NCBI RefSeq assembly: GCF_036669915.1
Contig: NC_089312.1
Span: 17,230,317-17,294,316 of the forward strand
DNA length: 64,000 nucleotides
Reading direction: 5' to 3'
From: Pocillopora verrucosa
Lineage: Eukaryota; Cnidaria; Anthozoa; Scleractinia; Pocilloporidae
A program made the translations under genes and the position numbers. Below are positions 11,153 through 23,639 of this stretch, one piece after another (the first letter of the stretch is position 1; every line of letters starts with the position of its first letter). Under the pieces are notes generated by a model. That model was not told the DNA's origin. It searched no databases and saw only the letters and a list, made by a program, of their open reading frames with translations.

Positions 11153-14100
11153 TTGGCTCAGAAGGGAAAGAAAATATTCCGCTATGAAATATCTTTATTA
11201 TAAATCTATACTTTGCAAACCCCATGCACTTTTCGACAAACCAATCATCTTTGAGGAAATTAGAACTGGCAAGTACCTGATTATCATTTAGATGAGTTGA
11301 AGAGCTTGTTTTTCTTGAAATTGAGTTCGAGTTGCAGCATTAATATACGCTTGATGTCGCCGGCACACGGAACTTAGATATTTTTTTTTTTTGGTCGGTT
11401 ACTAATCTAGTAGATTATACCGTAACAGGTGAAACTGAAATGTGGACCACTTTTATTATAACGGAGCGGCCTAATTGCGTTTTTTTCTTTTATATTAAAG
11501 TAAATTTGATTTTCTCGCCTCCATAAATGCTAAGAAATGCTAAGAGTTTACAGTTATCTTGGCAAATTAAGAGAAAGTACAAAACTGTAGAGAAAGTACA
11601 AAATTAAAAGAGTGGTCGTAATTGTTTTATTATAGCAAACAAGTTTTTGTTGTGTGTAACACACGTTTTTGACATTGCTACACTTTAGAGCAAATGATCA
11701 GACAATCCTGGTGGTTTTTTGTGACTGGTGTGAGGCAATCGAGAGTTCTCTTACAGTTCTGTCTCCCAGTTAGGTTTGACAATCCATCCATTTGGTATTC
11801 TTTTCGCTCTTCTTTACTGGGGACACGCTGTTGATTTAGTCCGTAATAATTCCTTTTAGGTCTCCCTCGTTTACTTCTGGCTGTAAGGATAGTAAAAAAG
11901 GGTGCTAAATTAGCGATTTTAAATTTTGGTAAAAGCAGTCCTATACAGGGATTCTCAGTAACAAGAGTCCTGCTTGATAATGGAACCGTATTTAATTAAA
12001 AGAAAAATAGTACTAACTCGTATTAAAATGGTTGTCAAATCACTGTCGAAAGTAATTGTAACTATATAAGTGTTTTGCTTGGGAGAGTTTCTCAAAAAAT
12101 CAGGTACAAAACTAAAAAAATTGTTACTACCGTAGAACAGAATTTTGCAGGTATTCAAACCATAGCAAAAACAATGTTAAAAGAAATCGGTTTCTGACAT
12201 TTTTGTATGAATAAAACGCACAGATTTCAAGACGAGGATCTCCGTAAAATAAAACAAAGATAGCTAGAATTTGGGTACACTTTGTTACCACATTCCTGTC
12301 ACATGTGTGGCGTTTTGATATTAGTGGCTTACTGTAATTTGCGAAACGAAACGAAACAAAATGAAAATTTGTAATTTGCGAAATGAAAATGTTACCTGTG
12401 ACGCACGGTAAGCTTCACAGAAACCACAACAGCCTCAGGTCATTTGTTGTCGTTATGGTCAGGTCATTATGAATTACATACACAATCTCTTACCACTTAT
12501 GCAAGATGAGATGTTAAGATTTAATAGTTTATTAAAGCAGGCATCCGTTGAACGATTTGCAAAGATGAATTAACATGAGATCTTTACGGTAACGGATCAA
12601 AATTTGGTTTTGTGAAAATTTTTGTTATCTTATTTTGGCGAAAGTGTAAAATAAAAAAAAATGTGGTCTCTGAATAAGAGTTTGAAACCCGCCATCAAAG
12701 TTTCCTGAATGCGTCCCTCCCTTAGCAATGTTTGTGCCATTACGGTAAGACGTGGTTTAGAGTGCCATGTGGTTAGTATCTCAGCAGGTGCTGGAGTTGG
12801 TCTTAAAGGAAGGCAAAATCCATAACAAAAGAGTTTATGTCCCCGAATATTGAATATTTACACGAAATGGTGTATTAGTGCGAATAATTTTATTAGAAAT
12901 TATAAATCACCATCCCACAAACATTTTTATATAATCTAAATGAGATTTTGTCTCGTCTGCAAAAGGTGATATAGATGTTCAAATTCCCTTTCAAATTTCT
13001 AAATAGATGGAAGACCTCCGAAAAAAAACAAATGTCAGTCAAAACTAAGCAAAATCAAATTAGGGCTTCTTTGTCTGTTTTGTCAGCTGTTAGGTAAGTG
13101 CATTTGAATATCTGTCATCAATTTGCCTTCTAGTTGCTCAGCAAACCACGAAAAATTAATGCTACTGATCAGCACAGCCTCGTCCAATTTCGAGTTTAGG
13201 AGAATTGTGTAAAAAAAATGTCGCCAAATTGTTTTAAATTTGCTTTCTTGTATATTAGTAGTGTAAAATGAAATGCTGAAAAAAATGAAACGGGAACTTA
13301 AAATCAAAATGACGTCAACAAATAAGTGTAAATGTGTCCTTCTTGTTAAAGATTTACTTAACATTTATTGGTTCCCTAGATGGTAAGTGCACCCTGCAGA
13401 GTAGATATATTCCAACATGTATTACTAAGAAGGGGATTTGTGTAACAAAAAGCTTGCCTAAACCAAAAGTTCTTTGTTGATTTTGGTTTGATAATCCTGC
13501 AAGACCATTTCTCTACATAAAGAGGTCCCGTTCTGATCCACTGCATGCCATATCTTCAATGCAAACTTAGTAAAAGTAGAGTGCGAGTTGGAAAACGTTA
13601 GTCTTGATCACAACTTAATGATACCCACCAGGTCATGGATTGAAAAAAATGAACAAATAATGATTACAAAACAGTTCATGAAGACAAATCAACACTAAAA
13701 CAGGCAGCACTGTTAAGTTTAGCGTCGTTCCATGTCCTTAGGTTAAAACGTTGTTTCGAGTACGAGTCAATACTTCAGCAGGTGGCAGGCGTGTTACCAT
13801 GGTGACATCATAAAAAAGAGGAGATCTTTTACGAATTTATCAATCAAGCGCAACACGGGTCTTACACTTTATCCAAAGGTGATCGAGTCTTTAGATTGGA
13901 AATTCACTACATCGTGCTTCAGCGTTGTATCTTCGCGCGAAATGGCGCGTATCATCATTATTGATTAGAATCTTTATTTCTGTGTTTACACACTCAACTA
14001 TATCTGAGTGAATTTCACCAAGGGAAAGCATGACTTTCATCAAAATTTCTACGTTTATCTTTCGACTAGTTTGATTAAAATGACAGTAAATGAACGAAAA

Positions 14101-14586
14101 TTTTGTCTGCTGAAGCGAATACTGGTGAGATTGCCTCTTCTCTATCCGTCTTTTCAATTGAGCTATTGGATATACGTCAATTTGGAGAGCAATTGGCACA
14201 GCCAAAACAAATATGAAAACATTTACGAGCTCTTAAGCCGTTTTTGCAACCGTTAAATAAGTTCGTTTAAAAATTCACCATCAATTCGACTACTAATTGC
14301 TTTTCATTCTCGAGTTTCGAAATTAAAAAACCGGACTTTTGGAACACTGGATATTTCTCAGAAATTTGTCTTTAATCCTTTCTCAGTTTATCTGTAATAA
14401 AACGTGTGTTCAAAAACTTAAACGGAAACTGAAAAAAGAAATTTACATTGCAGACAAATGTATTTTGAATTAATAATTCATGTTTTTCTAACATTTATTT
14501 CGCGGTTGTTGATAGGTTAGGATCTACATGTGGATTTTATAATATACCTATTTGAACATGTATTAGGAGCTTGCTGTTCAAGAGAA
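11153..14586. other. Intergenic region between the divergent GPCR pair
   Basis: 3.4 kb between the two receptor start codons, so both promoters should lie here. I see no further gene. Several short frames are open on both strands in low-complexity DNA. No clear TATA box could be assigned to either gene. Confidence 0.5.
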
Positions 14587-15576
14587 ATGTCCTCCGTGAA
14601 TATTGTTTCAAATAACCAAGAAGACGACATCTCTACATTGAGAACTTCAAGACTTATCAACTGCATTTTAAACGCCACTTGTTCATTTCCAGCTGCTTTT
14701 GGAAATGGAATAATACTAATCGTTATTTGGAGGACGCCATCTCTTCATTCACCTTCAAACACATTATTGTTTGGTCTTGCGCTGACGGATTTCCTCGTCG
14801 GTTCGGTTACTCAGCCTTTAAAAGTCGCCTCTTCTGTGATATACCTCGTGTCCGATGAAGAAGGTCCAGTCTCTCTTACCCTGGCGTTTGATGTTCTCTC
14901 CGTTGTGTCATCTGCGTCATCTTTTATCATAGCAACTGCGATAAGTGTAGATAGGTACCTGGTTTTTTACCTGCATATGAGATATCAAGCCATTGTCACC
15001 AACAAAAAAGTCGTGGTGATCATCATTTTATGTTGGTTTTTTTCCGCATTTTGTGGATTTATATGGACCCAGAACACTACAGTTTATTACCTTGTTGGAA
15101 TCGTTTCTTTCCTTGTCTCGTTCACTGTTATCATTTTGATGTACTATAAAATCTATCGCATTGTAAGACGTCACCAGGCCCAGATTCAATCTCAAGCTCG
15201 AGTTGGAATCGAACAAGAAGCGTCAACCCAAATACGGTTCACTCGTTTCACAAAATCAGCTATAAACACGTTTTACGTTTGCTTTATTCTGTTTCTTTGT
15301 TTTTCTCCATATGCATGTGTAGCCATTGTAGTTCAGTTTACAGGACAAAGTCTCACTAAATTTGTCGCACTGCAGTACACAGGGACGATAACGTTCATAA
15401 ACTCGGCGCTTAATCCTGTGGTATACTTTTGGCGACTGCCTGAGATGCGAAGGGTTATAAAAAGAACCTTCAGGTGTTGCTTTAGACAAGCACGCGTGCG
15501 GCACGAAGAAATAAATTCCTTTGAATTATCAGGCATGGGAAGGAAATTCGCCGGATCTACATGTAACGATTTCTGA
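14587..15576 (+). CDS. Intronless class A GPCR (MECA-like orphan), paralogue 2
   Basis: A 329-residue seven-transmembrane receptor in one exon. An upstream in-frame ATG at 14530 would add 19 residues, but the start at 14587 (MSSVNIV) matches the N-terminus of the paralogue at 11152, so I prefer it. Landmarks are GNGIILIVIWR (helix 1), LALTDFLVG (helix 2), SVDRYLVFYLHMRY (helix 3), IYRIVRRHQ (intracellular loop 3 start), CFSPY (helix 6) and NPVVYFWRLPE (helix 7 into helix 8), then RCC. Like its paralogue it lacks the helix 3/loop 2 disulphide cysteines. Its C-terminal tail is longer and different. A candidate poly(A) signal, aataaa, lies at 15971-15976. Confidence 0.92.
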   Translation: MSSVNIVSNNQEDDISTLRTSRLINCILNATCSFPAAFGNGIILIVIWRTPSLHSPSNTLLFGLALTDFLVGSVTQPLKVASSVIYLVSDEEGPVSLTLAFDVLSVVSSASSFIIATAISVDRYLVFYLHMRYQAIVTNKKVVVIIILCWFFSAFCGFIWTQNTTVYYLVGIVSFLVSFTVIILMYYKIYRIVRRHQAQIQSQARVGIEQEASTQIRFTRFTKSAINTFYVCFILFLCFSPYACVAIVVQFTGQSLTKFVALQYTGTITFINSALNPVVYFWRLPEMRRVIKRTFRCCFRQARVRHEEINSFELSGMGRKFAGSTCNDF

Positions 15577-17769
15577 TTACAAATATTTAATTGTGCCCCT
15601 TGCTGGGTATTCCGTATGAAATCTGGAATATAACTTAATTAATCTTTTGATGGGTCGAGACACGTTCAAGACAGCATGTTTAAATTTTATAGGATATTGT
15701 TTAATTACACAGTTATTGAGTGTGGTAATTCTCCCAAAATAGGTATTGAAAATGCTTTTGAAAGGGAAAACAGATTAAACTCGCCCAGCTGGCAGTCACA
15801 CACACGTCACATGTGAAGTTAGCATGTTGCAAAATCCTTGTTATCAACCCTGGACTTGATGTCGGCCTAACTAACCCTTGTGCGACTCGAGGGAACTGAA
15901 TTAAAGATCTTTCCATAAACAGCTAGCCCCCCTTACGTAACAAAAACTTAGGCTCGTGGAGTGGGTAATGAATAAAACGGAAAAGACGCTTTATAATTTG
16001 TTATTTTTTAATTAATCGAAAACACTTTCGCCAGTTTCAAAGAATGCGCCTACCCCTGAACTTTTTTCAATGGAAGAGCCTTTGCCTGAAATTTTTGGAA
16101 AGTTTCCATCTCACAGGCATCATGAACTTATGATCTTTGAATCTTTGCCCCTGATTACGTAGCTACACTACTTTAGAGGGTTTTCTGAAATCAGTTAAGT
16201 TACTAAGTTTGACAGCTGATACGTAAATAGCTGACGGAGATATGTTCTTCCGCGAAAAAAGCGTCATTTTACACATTTAATATGATGGTTTTGAACGCAT
16301 CTTTCTAAAACTTGGCATATTGACTGATTATAGAACACTGTTTCAGCATTTAGGATGTATTTTTGGAAAATGGTACAAATACTGCAGAAGAGTCTATTAT
16401 CGGTTATTTTGTATGTAGAGCGAAGAAAATTTGGAAATTTTAAACAAACTCAGCTTTTAACAGTAGCTTTTAGTAGATGTGGCAATTTTCATTGTAGAAT
16501 GATGTATTGGTAACATATACTTTTTTGTAAAACAATAACTCACTTGATGGGAAAGTATCCACATCCTACAATTCTCTTCGTGTCAGCAGTTGATTTAACA
16601 TAAATGGATGCATTGTCTTGAAGTAAAGTACCAAGTTTACTCTCTTAAATCGAGACAAATCGGGGACAAAGAACTTGACACAGCTCACCAAAAGGGAACC
16701 ACCAAAGCCTCAGGGTAGATCTAAAAATCATGTTTAATAAAGTGCACATGTGAGTTGAAATCTAGAAGAGATTCTTTGTAAAATGTGAGAATAGTTTCAT
16801 AGGATTGCAGTTAAGAATGTACAGATGCCTTACTGTTTATGAACCTGAAGATATTGTGTGCAACCCAGGCCGCCAAGCATTATATACATGAAAACTATGC
16901 ACCTTGTATATCTTGCATGGTTATTAATTACTGTTATCATATTGGATATATTGTACAGTTTACAAATTCATTGTAATGAAAAAAGGGGCTGGTCACATTT
17001 TTTCCATTATGAAAAGTCTTATACTGGTGTTTTTTGAGAACTAGGCAAGTGTTTTGCGATTTTAAAATTATATGCTTATTTTAATAATCCAGGAAGACAT
17101 GGAGAAGAATGTACATTGTATGTGTTATTGAAATGACTTAAATTTTCTCTTAGTCAAGCCAAGTTGTATGAATACTGAAAATTGTCAGAATTGCCATGGT
17201 TACCATGCTTTGAGTATAGGATTTCCTTTGTTTTGGTTTGGCTTTGTTTTTGTTCAGGGACAGAAAGATACTTAGCGATCTAGTGCAAAATATAATTTTT
17301 TTTTAACATAGAGTTGAGTTCAGGATTGCTTATAAGTTTGCATTTCTGGGGAAAGTTTCTACAGTCTATGAAATAATGTATAATTTGCAAATGTTTAAAA
17401 TGTTTGCAGCCTAGGTATACTTTGGAAAGGGCTCCAGCTGACATTTGAGGGAAATACTGTTAACTGAGCAAAAGTTTGAGAAAAAAAAGAATAATTTCTA
17501 TCAATTCCCTAAATTTTAAAGATGCAAGACAAACAGCCAAAAAAAATGACGGTATCGCTCCCTGCCTTTTGGTGAAGGTTCATTTTCTCTCCTTCCTGGG
17601 TGGATTTGTATTGATAGTACTATAAGTGGGCACATTGGTGAAATACACCTGAACGGATTTAAGTGAAAATTTGTCATAACAATGCAATGTGCAATCTAGG
17701 GTATTCATATGGCATGAGATATGGGAGAATTCTCTTTTTTTCATTTTATAAATTTAAGTGACCATTCAA
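15577..17769. other. Intergenic, GPCR 2 downstream region
   Basis: No gene seen. It contains the candidate poly(A) signal at 15971-15976 and otherwise AT-rich, featureless DNA. Confidence 0.5.
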
Positions 17770-20700
17770 ACGCACATTCTTTGGATTCTCTTAAGTTCAA
17801 TTCTTTCGTAAGTATCTCGCACGCATTCAGGATTCTCTTTTAACCGATTGGTTTGTAAGTAATTCTCACACTCCAAGTGAATTTTCTTTCTTTCGATTGT
17901 TTAGTTAGTTTCTCGCTTACTCTAATTTCGATTAGTTCGATTGTTTCAGGAGAATCTCGTGCACTCTTAGATTCCCTTTCATTCGATTGTTTCGTTAGTA
18001 TGCAAGACCCGCGCACAATTTGGATTCGCGTAACTTCAATTATTTCTTAAGTATCTTGCGCATTCTGTGGATTCTTTTCAATGCCGTTGTTGCGTCAGTA
18101 TCTTGCACACTGTTAGGATTATCTGAAGTTTGATTTTTCCTTTATCTGGGATACTTTAAGGATTCTCTTTAGTTATTTCATTGTATTGTTTCGTTAGTAT
18201 CTCGGCACTCTGAGGATTCTTTTTCATTGGATTGTTTCGTTAGCTAGTATCTCGCGCACTCTAAGGATTCTTTTTCATTGGATTGTTTGGTTAGTATTTA
18301 GCGCGCTCTGAGGATTCTTTTTCATTGCATTGTTTCGTTAGAATCTCGGCACTCTGAGGATTCTTTTTCATTGCATTGTTTCGTTAGCTAGTATCTCGCG
18401 CACTCTAAGGATTCTTTTTCATTGCATTGTTTCGTTGGTATCTCGGCACTCTAAGAATTCCTTTTTATCATATTGTTTCGTTAGTATCTCGCGCTCTCGG
18501 AGGATTCTCTTTAGTTTGATTGTTTCGTTAGTAGCTCGTGCACTCCTAGGATTTGCTTTCATTGGATTATTTGTTTGTTTGTTTGTTTCGTCGGTATCTT
18601 GTGCAGTCTGAGAGTTCATTGGATAGTTTCGTTAGTATCTGGGACACTTTGAGGATTCTCTTTTTTAGCTCGAATGTTTCGTTTGTATCTTGCGCACTCT
18701 GAGGATTCTCTTTTATTAGATTGTTTCTTTTGAATCGGAGTAGTGCACTGTAAGGATTCTCTTTTATTAGATTGTTTCGTTAGAATCGAAGTAGTGCACT
18801 GTAAGGATTCTCTTTTATTAGATTGTTTCGCTAGAATCGAAGTAGTGCACTGTAAGGATTCTCTTTCATTAGATTGTTTCGTTAGAATCGAAGTAGTGCA
18901 CTGTCAGGATTCTCTTTTATTAGATTGTTTCGTTTGAATCAGAGTAGTGCACTGTAAGGATTCTCTTTTATTAGATTGTTTCGTTTGAATCGAAGTAGTG
19001 CACTGTAAGGATTCTCTTTTATTAGATTGTTTCGTTTGAATCGGAGTAGTGCACTGTAAGGATTCTCTTTTATTAGATTGTTTCGTTTGAATCGAAGTAG
19101 TGCACTGTAAGGATTCTCTTTTATTAGATTGTTTCGTTTGAATCGAAGTAGTGCACCGTAAGGATTCTCTTTTATTAGATTGTTTCGTTTGAATCGGAGT
19201 AGTGCACTGTAAGGATTCTCTTTTATTAGATTGTTTCGTTAGAATCGAAGTAGTGCACTGTAAGGATTCTCTTTTATTAGATTGTTTCGTTAGAATCGAA
19301 GTAGTGCACTGTAAGGATTCTCTTTTATTAGATTGTTTCGTTTGAATCGAAGTAGTGCACTGCAAGGATTCTCTTTTATTAGATTGTTTCGTTAGAATCA
19401 AAGTAGTGCACTGTAAGGATTCTCTTTTATTAGATTGTTTCGTTAGAATCGAAGTAGTGCACTGTAAGGATTCTCTTTTATTAGATTGTTTCGTTAGAAT
19501 CGGAGTAGTGCACTGTAAGGATTCTCTTTTATTAGATTGTTTCGTTTGAATCGGAGTAGTGCACTGTAAGGATTCTCTTTTATTAGATTGTTTCGTTAGA
19601 ATCGAAGTAGTGCACTGTAAGGATTCTCTTTTATTAGATTGTTTCGTTTGAATCGAAGTAGTGCACTGTAAGGATTCTCTTTCATTAGATTGTTTCGTTA
19701 GAATCGAAGTAGTGCACTGTAAGGATTCTCTTTTATTAGATTGTTTCGTTAGAATCGAAGTAGTGCACTGTAAGGATTCTCTTTTATTAGATTGTTTCGT
19801 TTGAATCGAAGTAGTGCACTGTAAGGATTCTCTTTTATTAGATTGTTTCGTTAGAATCGAAGTAGTGCACTGTAAGGATTCTCTTTTATTAGATTGTTTC
19901 GTTTGAATCGGAGTAGTGCACTGTAAGGATTCTCTTTTATTAGATTGTTTCGTTTGAATCGAAGTAGTGCACTGTAAGGATTCTCTTTTATTAGATTGTT
20001 TCGTTTGAATCGAAGTAGTGCACTGTAAGGATTCTCTTTTATTAGATTGTTTCGCTAGAATCGAAGTAGTGCACTGTAAGGATTCTCTTTCATTAGATTG
20101 TTTCGTTAGAATCGAAGTAGTGCACTGTAAGGATTCTCTTTCATTAGATTGTTTCGTTTGAATCGGAGTAGTGCACTGTAAGGATTCTCTTTTATTAGAT
20201 TGTTTCGTTAGAATCGAAGTAGTGCACTGTAAGGATTCTCTTTCATTAGATTGTTTCGTTAGAATCGAAGTAGTGCACTGTAAGGATTCTCATTAGTTCG
20301 ATTGTTTGAAGACCATTTGGTGGTCTCTGAGGATTGTGCAATATTAGATTTTTTTGTTAGTATTTATGGCACTCCTAAGATTATGTTTAGTGCGTTTGTT
20401 TGGTTAGTATCTTGCGCATTCTAATGATCCTCTTTCATTGGATCGTTTCGTTAATATCTCGCGCACTTATAAGGTTCTCTTTGGTGCGTTTCTTTCGTGA
20501 GTATTATGAGCACTCTGAGGGTTGATTGTCATTCAATTGTTTTGTTAGTATCTCACGTACCTTTGAGTTTTCTTAAGATCGTTAGTTTCGTTTGTATCTC
20601 GTGCTCTCTAAGGTTCCTCTTTTATTGATTTTTTCTTAAGTATTTTAAGCTCACTGCGGATTCTTTTGCATTCGATTGTTCTGTTAATATTTCACGAACT

Positions 20701-21565
20701 GTTAAGATTTTCTTAAGAGTTAGATCGTTTCGTGAGTATGTGGCGCTCTCTAAGGATTCTATTTCATTAGTTTGTTTCGTTAGTATCTCCCACATTCTAA
20801 GATCTATCTCTCATCTACTGAATAGTTAGTATCTCTTACATTCTCAAAATTCTCCTTAGTCCAATGATTTAGATAGTATCTCGCGCACTCCGAAGATTCA
20901 CTGTCAGTTAATTGTTTCGTTAGTATCTCACCCACTTTGAGGATTCTCTTTCATGGGATTGTTTCGTTAATATATCACACACTCTCATTAAGATTCTCAT
21001 TAGTCCGATTCTTTCGTTAGTATGTCGTGCACCCTGAGGATTTTCTTGCACTGGATTATTTTGTTAGTTTCTTGCTCACTCTGAGAATTTTATTTAGTTC
21101 CAGTGTTTTGCTAGTATCTTGCGCACTCTTAAGATTCTTTTAGATTCGATTGATTCTTTTGTATCTGGCGCTCTCTGGGGATTCGTTCTCATTCGATTAT
21201 TGCGTTAAAATCTTGTGCACTCTTATGGTTCTCTTTATTTCGTTTTCTTTTTTCGTTGATATCTTGCGTACATTGAGGAGTTTCTTTCATTCTATTATTT
21301 CGTAAGTATCCCGCTTATTTTTAGGGTTCTCTATCGTTAGTTTGAGTTATTAGAATTTTTCTTAGTCATCTTGCACCTCTGAAGATTCTCTTACATCCTT
21401 TGTTTTATTGACATCTCAAGCACTCATGGGATTCTCTTTCGATTATCTCGTGAGAAGCAGGCACTCTCTGAGAATTCTTTTTCATTCGATTGTTTTGTTA
21501 GTATCTCACGTACTCTTAGGGTTCTCCTACTTCTTCTTTTTTTCGTTAGTATCTTGCACACTCTA
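17770..21565. repeat. Degenerate ~47 bp satellite, block 1
   Basis: A head-to-tail array of diverged units close to ttagtatctcgcgcac, then tctgaggattctctttag, then ttcgattgtttcg, about 47 bases long. Individual units differ widely and have small indels. The block encloses the homogenised 51 bp core at 18693-20290, with older degenerate units on both sides. The same unit forms a second block at 27400-30235. Open frames called on either strand here are by-products of the repeat. Confidence 0.92.
18693..20290. repeat. Homogeneous 51 bp minisatellite core, about 31 copies
   Basis: The word gtgcactg recurs at exactly 51-base intervals from 18743 to 20273 (30 intervals). The unit is the flanking 47 bp satellite with a 4-base gain: gaatcgaagtagtgcac replaces gtatctcgcgcac. 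Copies differ at only a few positions (tcgaag/tcggag, cgttag/cgtttg, ttttatt/ttcatt, cgctag), which recur in patterns as expected from recent block duplication. Because 51 is a multiple of three, both strands read as 17-residue peptide repeats for long stretches, up to 165 codons on the minus strand. No start context or non-repeat coding flank supports a protein. Confidence 0.95.
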
Positions 21566-22347
21566 AGATAAGCAGCTAGTTTCCACTAGAATTTAACAGG
21601 TTTGTTTAAATCAATCAGCAGAAACTTCAATGTTTCTTTTGAAAAGTGTTAAGCCAAAGTTAGTAGCATTTTTTGTTTTCTTAGAATTCTATTTTCTTAT
21701 ATCGCGTTCGTCACTTCCTGCCTAGCATTGATAAAATGCGAGTCAGCCATTTTGAAATTTAGTGCCCCTGCTGTAATCACCCCGCGCGAGATGATTACAG
21801 CGAGATATAACGCAATCCTCGACCAATCACAGCGCGCACATCTCCATAATCACCACAACAATCATAAAAATGGACTATAGGGATATGACAAGAGTTCAGT
21901 TGAAAAACCTGGAAGAGCTTTCGGAAGTTTCGCTCGCGCCTCTACTTTTCTGTTGGACAAGCTGACAGCAGTATTTCAGTATTTAAGTAGCAATAAATAT
22001 TGCTGATGTACTTTATTTTATCAAAAATCTATTAATCGTTTCCTTTTATTAAATCAGAGAGAATTGATACTAATGCAATCTAAGAAAGCCGTTGTCAACA
22101 ATCAAAATAGAACCGCCAAAATGGTGTTCTTACTCAATACTTAGTTCAAAAAGCTAGTCTGTAAAGGGAAGCTTCCATGTGAACACGAGTGAGCCCATGA
22201 TTACAAGCCTCGGAGTTTTTTAAGTCTTAATGAACTTAACATCGATTAAAAAAAAAAAAAAAAGATTTACAGTTCCTTGTTGAAATTATAAACTCTACGC
22301 CCTCAACGACCTTTCATTATCTATGGTGGCTGAGACAGGTTTCTGTG
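21566..22347. other. Gap between satellite and nuclease gene, with a CpG-richer patch
   Basis: Around 21760-21960 the sequence becomes CpG-rich and contains gtaatca and tgattac as inverted words around ccccgcgcga, a ccaatca box, and ctcgcgcctct. This could be a fragment of an interspersed element or an unassigned promoter. An oligo(A) run lies at 22249-22264. The rest should include the 3' UTR of the minus-strand nuclease gene. Confidence 0.35.
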
Positions 22348-23478
22348 TCACGGCAGACGGATATAATTTGCCCTCCAGTTGCACTCGGATGTAGTCGGAA
22401 ATAGATTGAAACTCACAGTCCCACGGGAAATCCGTTTGGACAACTCTCTCGTCAAGCCGCCCACGTCTGTTCTTTTACATGGCGCGTTTCCCGGATTGTT
22501 CTCTCTCCAGAAGGCCGTGCTGCGATATTTCAACGATCCTTGATGTTTGTAAGTACAGCAGGCAGCAGTCCACAAATCTCTAGGCACGTTCACCCGGTAA
22601 TCGCCTTTGGTGTCTTCGAAGTCGCTGAATCCCCCTTTGCCAAAATATCGCCAATCCTTCGATTGACGTACTGTCGATGGGATAGCACCAACTACGATAA
22701 ATAACTGAACATTCGTTGCTCCTCTGACCTGAGCACAGTTTTGATTTCCCCATGTAATGAGTTGGCTCTCACAGACTTGCCAAGGCTGCGAATTGAACAG
22801 TCCAAACTGAGGGACAGCATTAGTGTATGTGAAAGTTGCTCTTTTCTTCGCTTGATTGTTGCGGCCGTATTGTGAGGCAATCAAGTGCCCGCGGTGAACT
22901 GCTGTTTTGAACAGCGGTGGTTTAGGACAGTCATCATTCCTGAGACGTTTTCTAAATCCACTTGCTTTTAACCAGTTCTCGTCGACGACGTACTTGTCTT
23001 GTTGTTGTTGTTTTCCTTTTCGTTTATAGCAAAGTTCTCGCTTTGTAGCGCGTACGTAATCTGCATTTTTTTGTTGAAATTCCGTTTGGAGTAAGGTGCT
23101 TTGAGAAAATTTAATGCTTGGTCGACCCCCGAGGCTCTTTCCGAATAACTGGGCCCCATTTATCACGGTGGCTGCATAGAGAGGAATTCGATTATTGCAG
23201 TCGTACAAAATGCCCACCGCATTACCACCTTCACACAAATACGCCAGGTTTCGTCGTCCTTGCTCGAAAAACCCGAACCGATCCACACCTTTTGGCAAGT
23301 ATTGCGCTAAGTTGGGTTTCGGGTTTCCTTGTGCATCACAGGCATCCATAAAGTTGCACTGGCAGGGAGCTATTCCCTTGGTGCCAGTCGTGCTACACTG
23401 TCGGCCCTTTACTTGGTGCAAGAAACATTCTATCATTAAGAGGAAGAGTAACCTCATGGTCATGGTCGATTTTTTCAT
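22348..23478 (-). CDS. Secreted DNA/RNA non-specific endonuclease, ENDOD1-like
   Basis: Encodes a 376-residue protein in one exon. From the chosen start (MKKSTMTMRLL) there is a signal peptide with a leucine-rich core (RLLFLLMIECFL) and a likely cleavage near VKG/RQ. An in-frame ATG at 23535 would put 19 extra basic residues before it, so the start at 23478 is preferred. The nuclease core has HRGHLIAS (codons at 22885-22896), then YTNAVPQFGLFNSQPW, which carries the metal-binding asparagine region, then a conserved LFIVVGAIPS strand. The family signature is DRGH; here the first residue is histidine while the R, G and general-base histidine remain. Many cysteines suit an extracellular enzyme. 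The family cleaves DNA and RNA with Mg2+. Likely roles are extracellular nucleic-acid digestion or defence (inference). Confidence 0.9.
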   Translation of the reverse strand: MKKSTMTMRLLFLLMIECFLHQVKGRQCSTTGTKGIAPCQCNFMDACDAQGNPKPNLAQYLPKGVDRFGFFEQGRRNLAYLCEGGNAVGILYDCNNRIPLYAATVINGAQLFGKSLGGRPSIKFSQSTLLQTEFQQKNADYVRATKRELCYKRKGKQQQQDKYVVDENWLKASGFRKRLRNDDCPKPPLFKTAVHRGHLIASQYGRNNQAKKRATFTYTNAVPQFGLFNSQPWQVCESQLITWGNQNCAQVRGATNVQLFIVVGAIPSTVRQSKDWRYFGKGGFSDFEDTKGDYRVNVPRDLWTAACCTYKHQGSLKYRSTAFWRENNPGNAPCKRTDVGGLTRELSKRISRGTVSFNLFPTTSECNWRANYIRLP

Positions 23479-23613
23479 GGCTTTGCTGGCTACACCAACT
23501 TTTAGCACTCTGCGAAGGAGTTTGTTTCTAAACAAGTTTAGACCCCGGCTAACTCGTGCGAGACACGTTCAAGAAAATCTAAATCCGATAGGATCCCACC
23601 GGTTGACTAAGAA

Positions 23614-23621
23614 TTTATATA
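23614..23621 (-). promoter_or_regulatory. TATA box of the nuclease gene
   Basis: TATATAAA on the minus strand, about 135 bases upstream of the chosen start codon at 23478, and the only such motif close to it. It predicts transcription starting near 23585 and a short leader that includes the alternative upstream ATG at 23535. Confidence 0.55.
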
Positions 23622-23639
23622 TGGACTTCCCTGATGACC

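Noticed and set aside
18904-19401. 165-codon open frame on the minus strand (and 64-codon frames on plus) in the 51 bp repeat
   Set aside because: The frame exists because the unit length is a multiple of three. There is no non-repeat coding flank or start context, and both strands are equally open.
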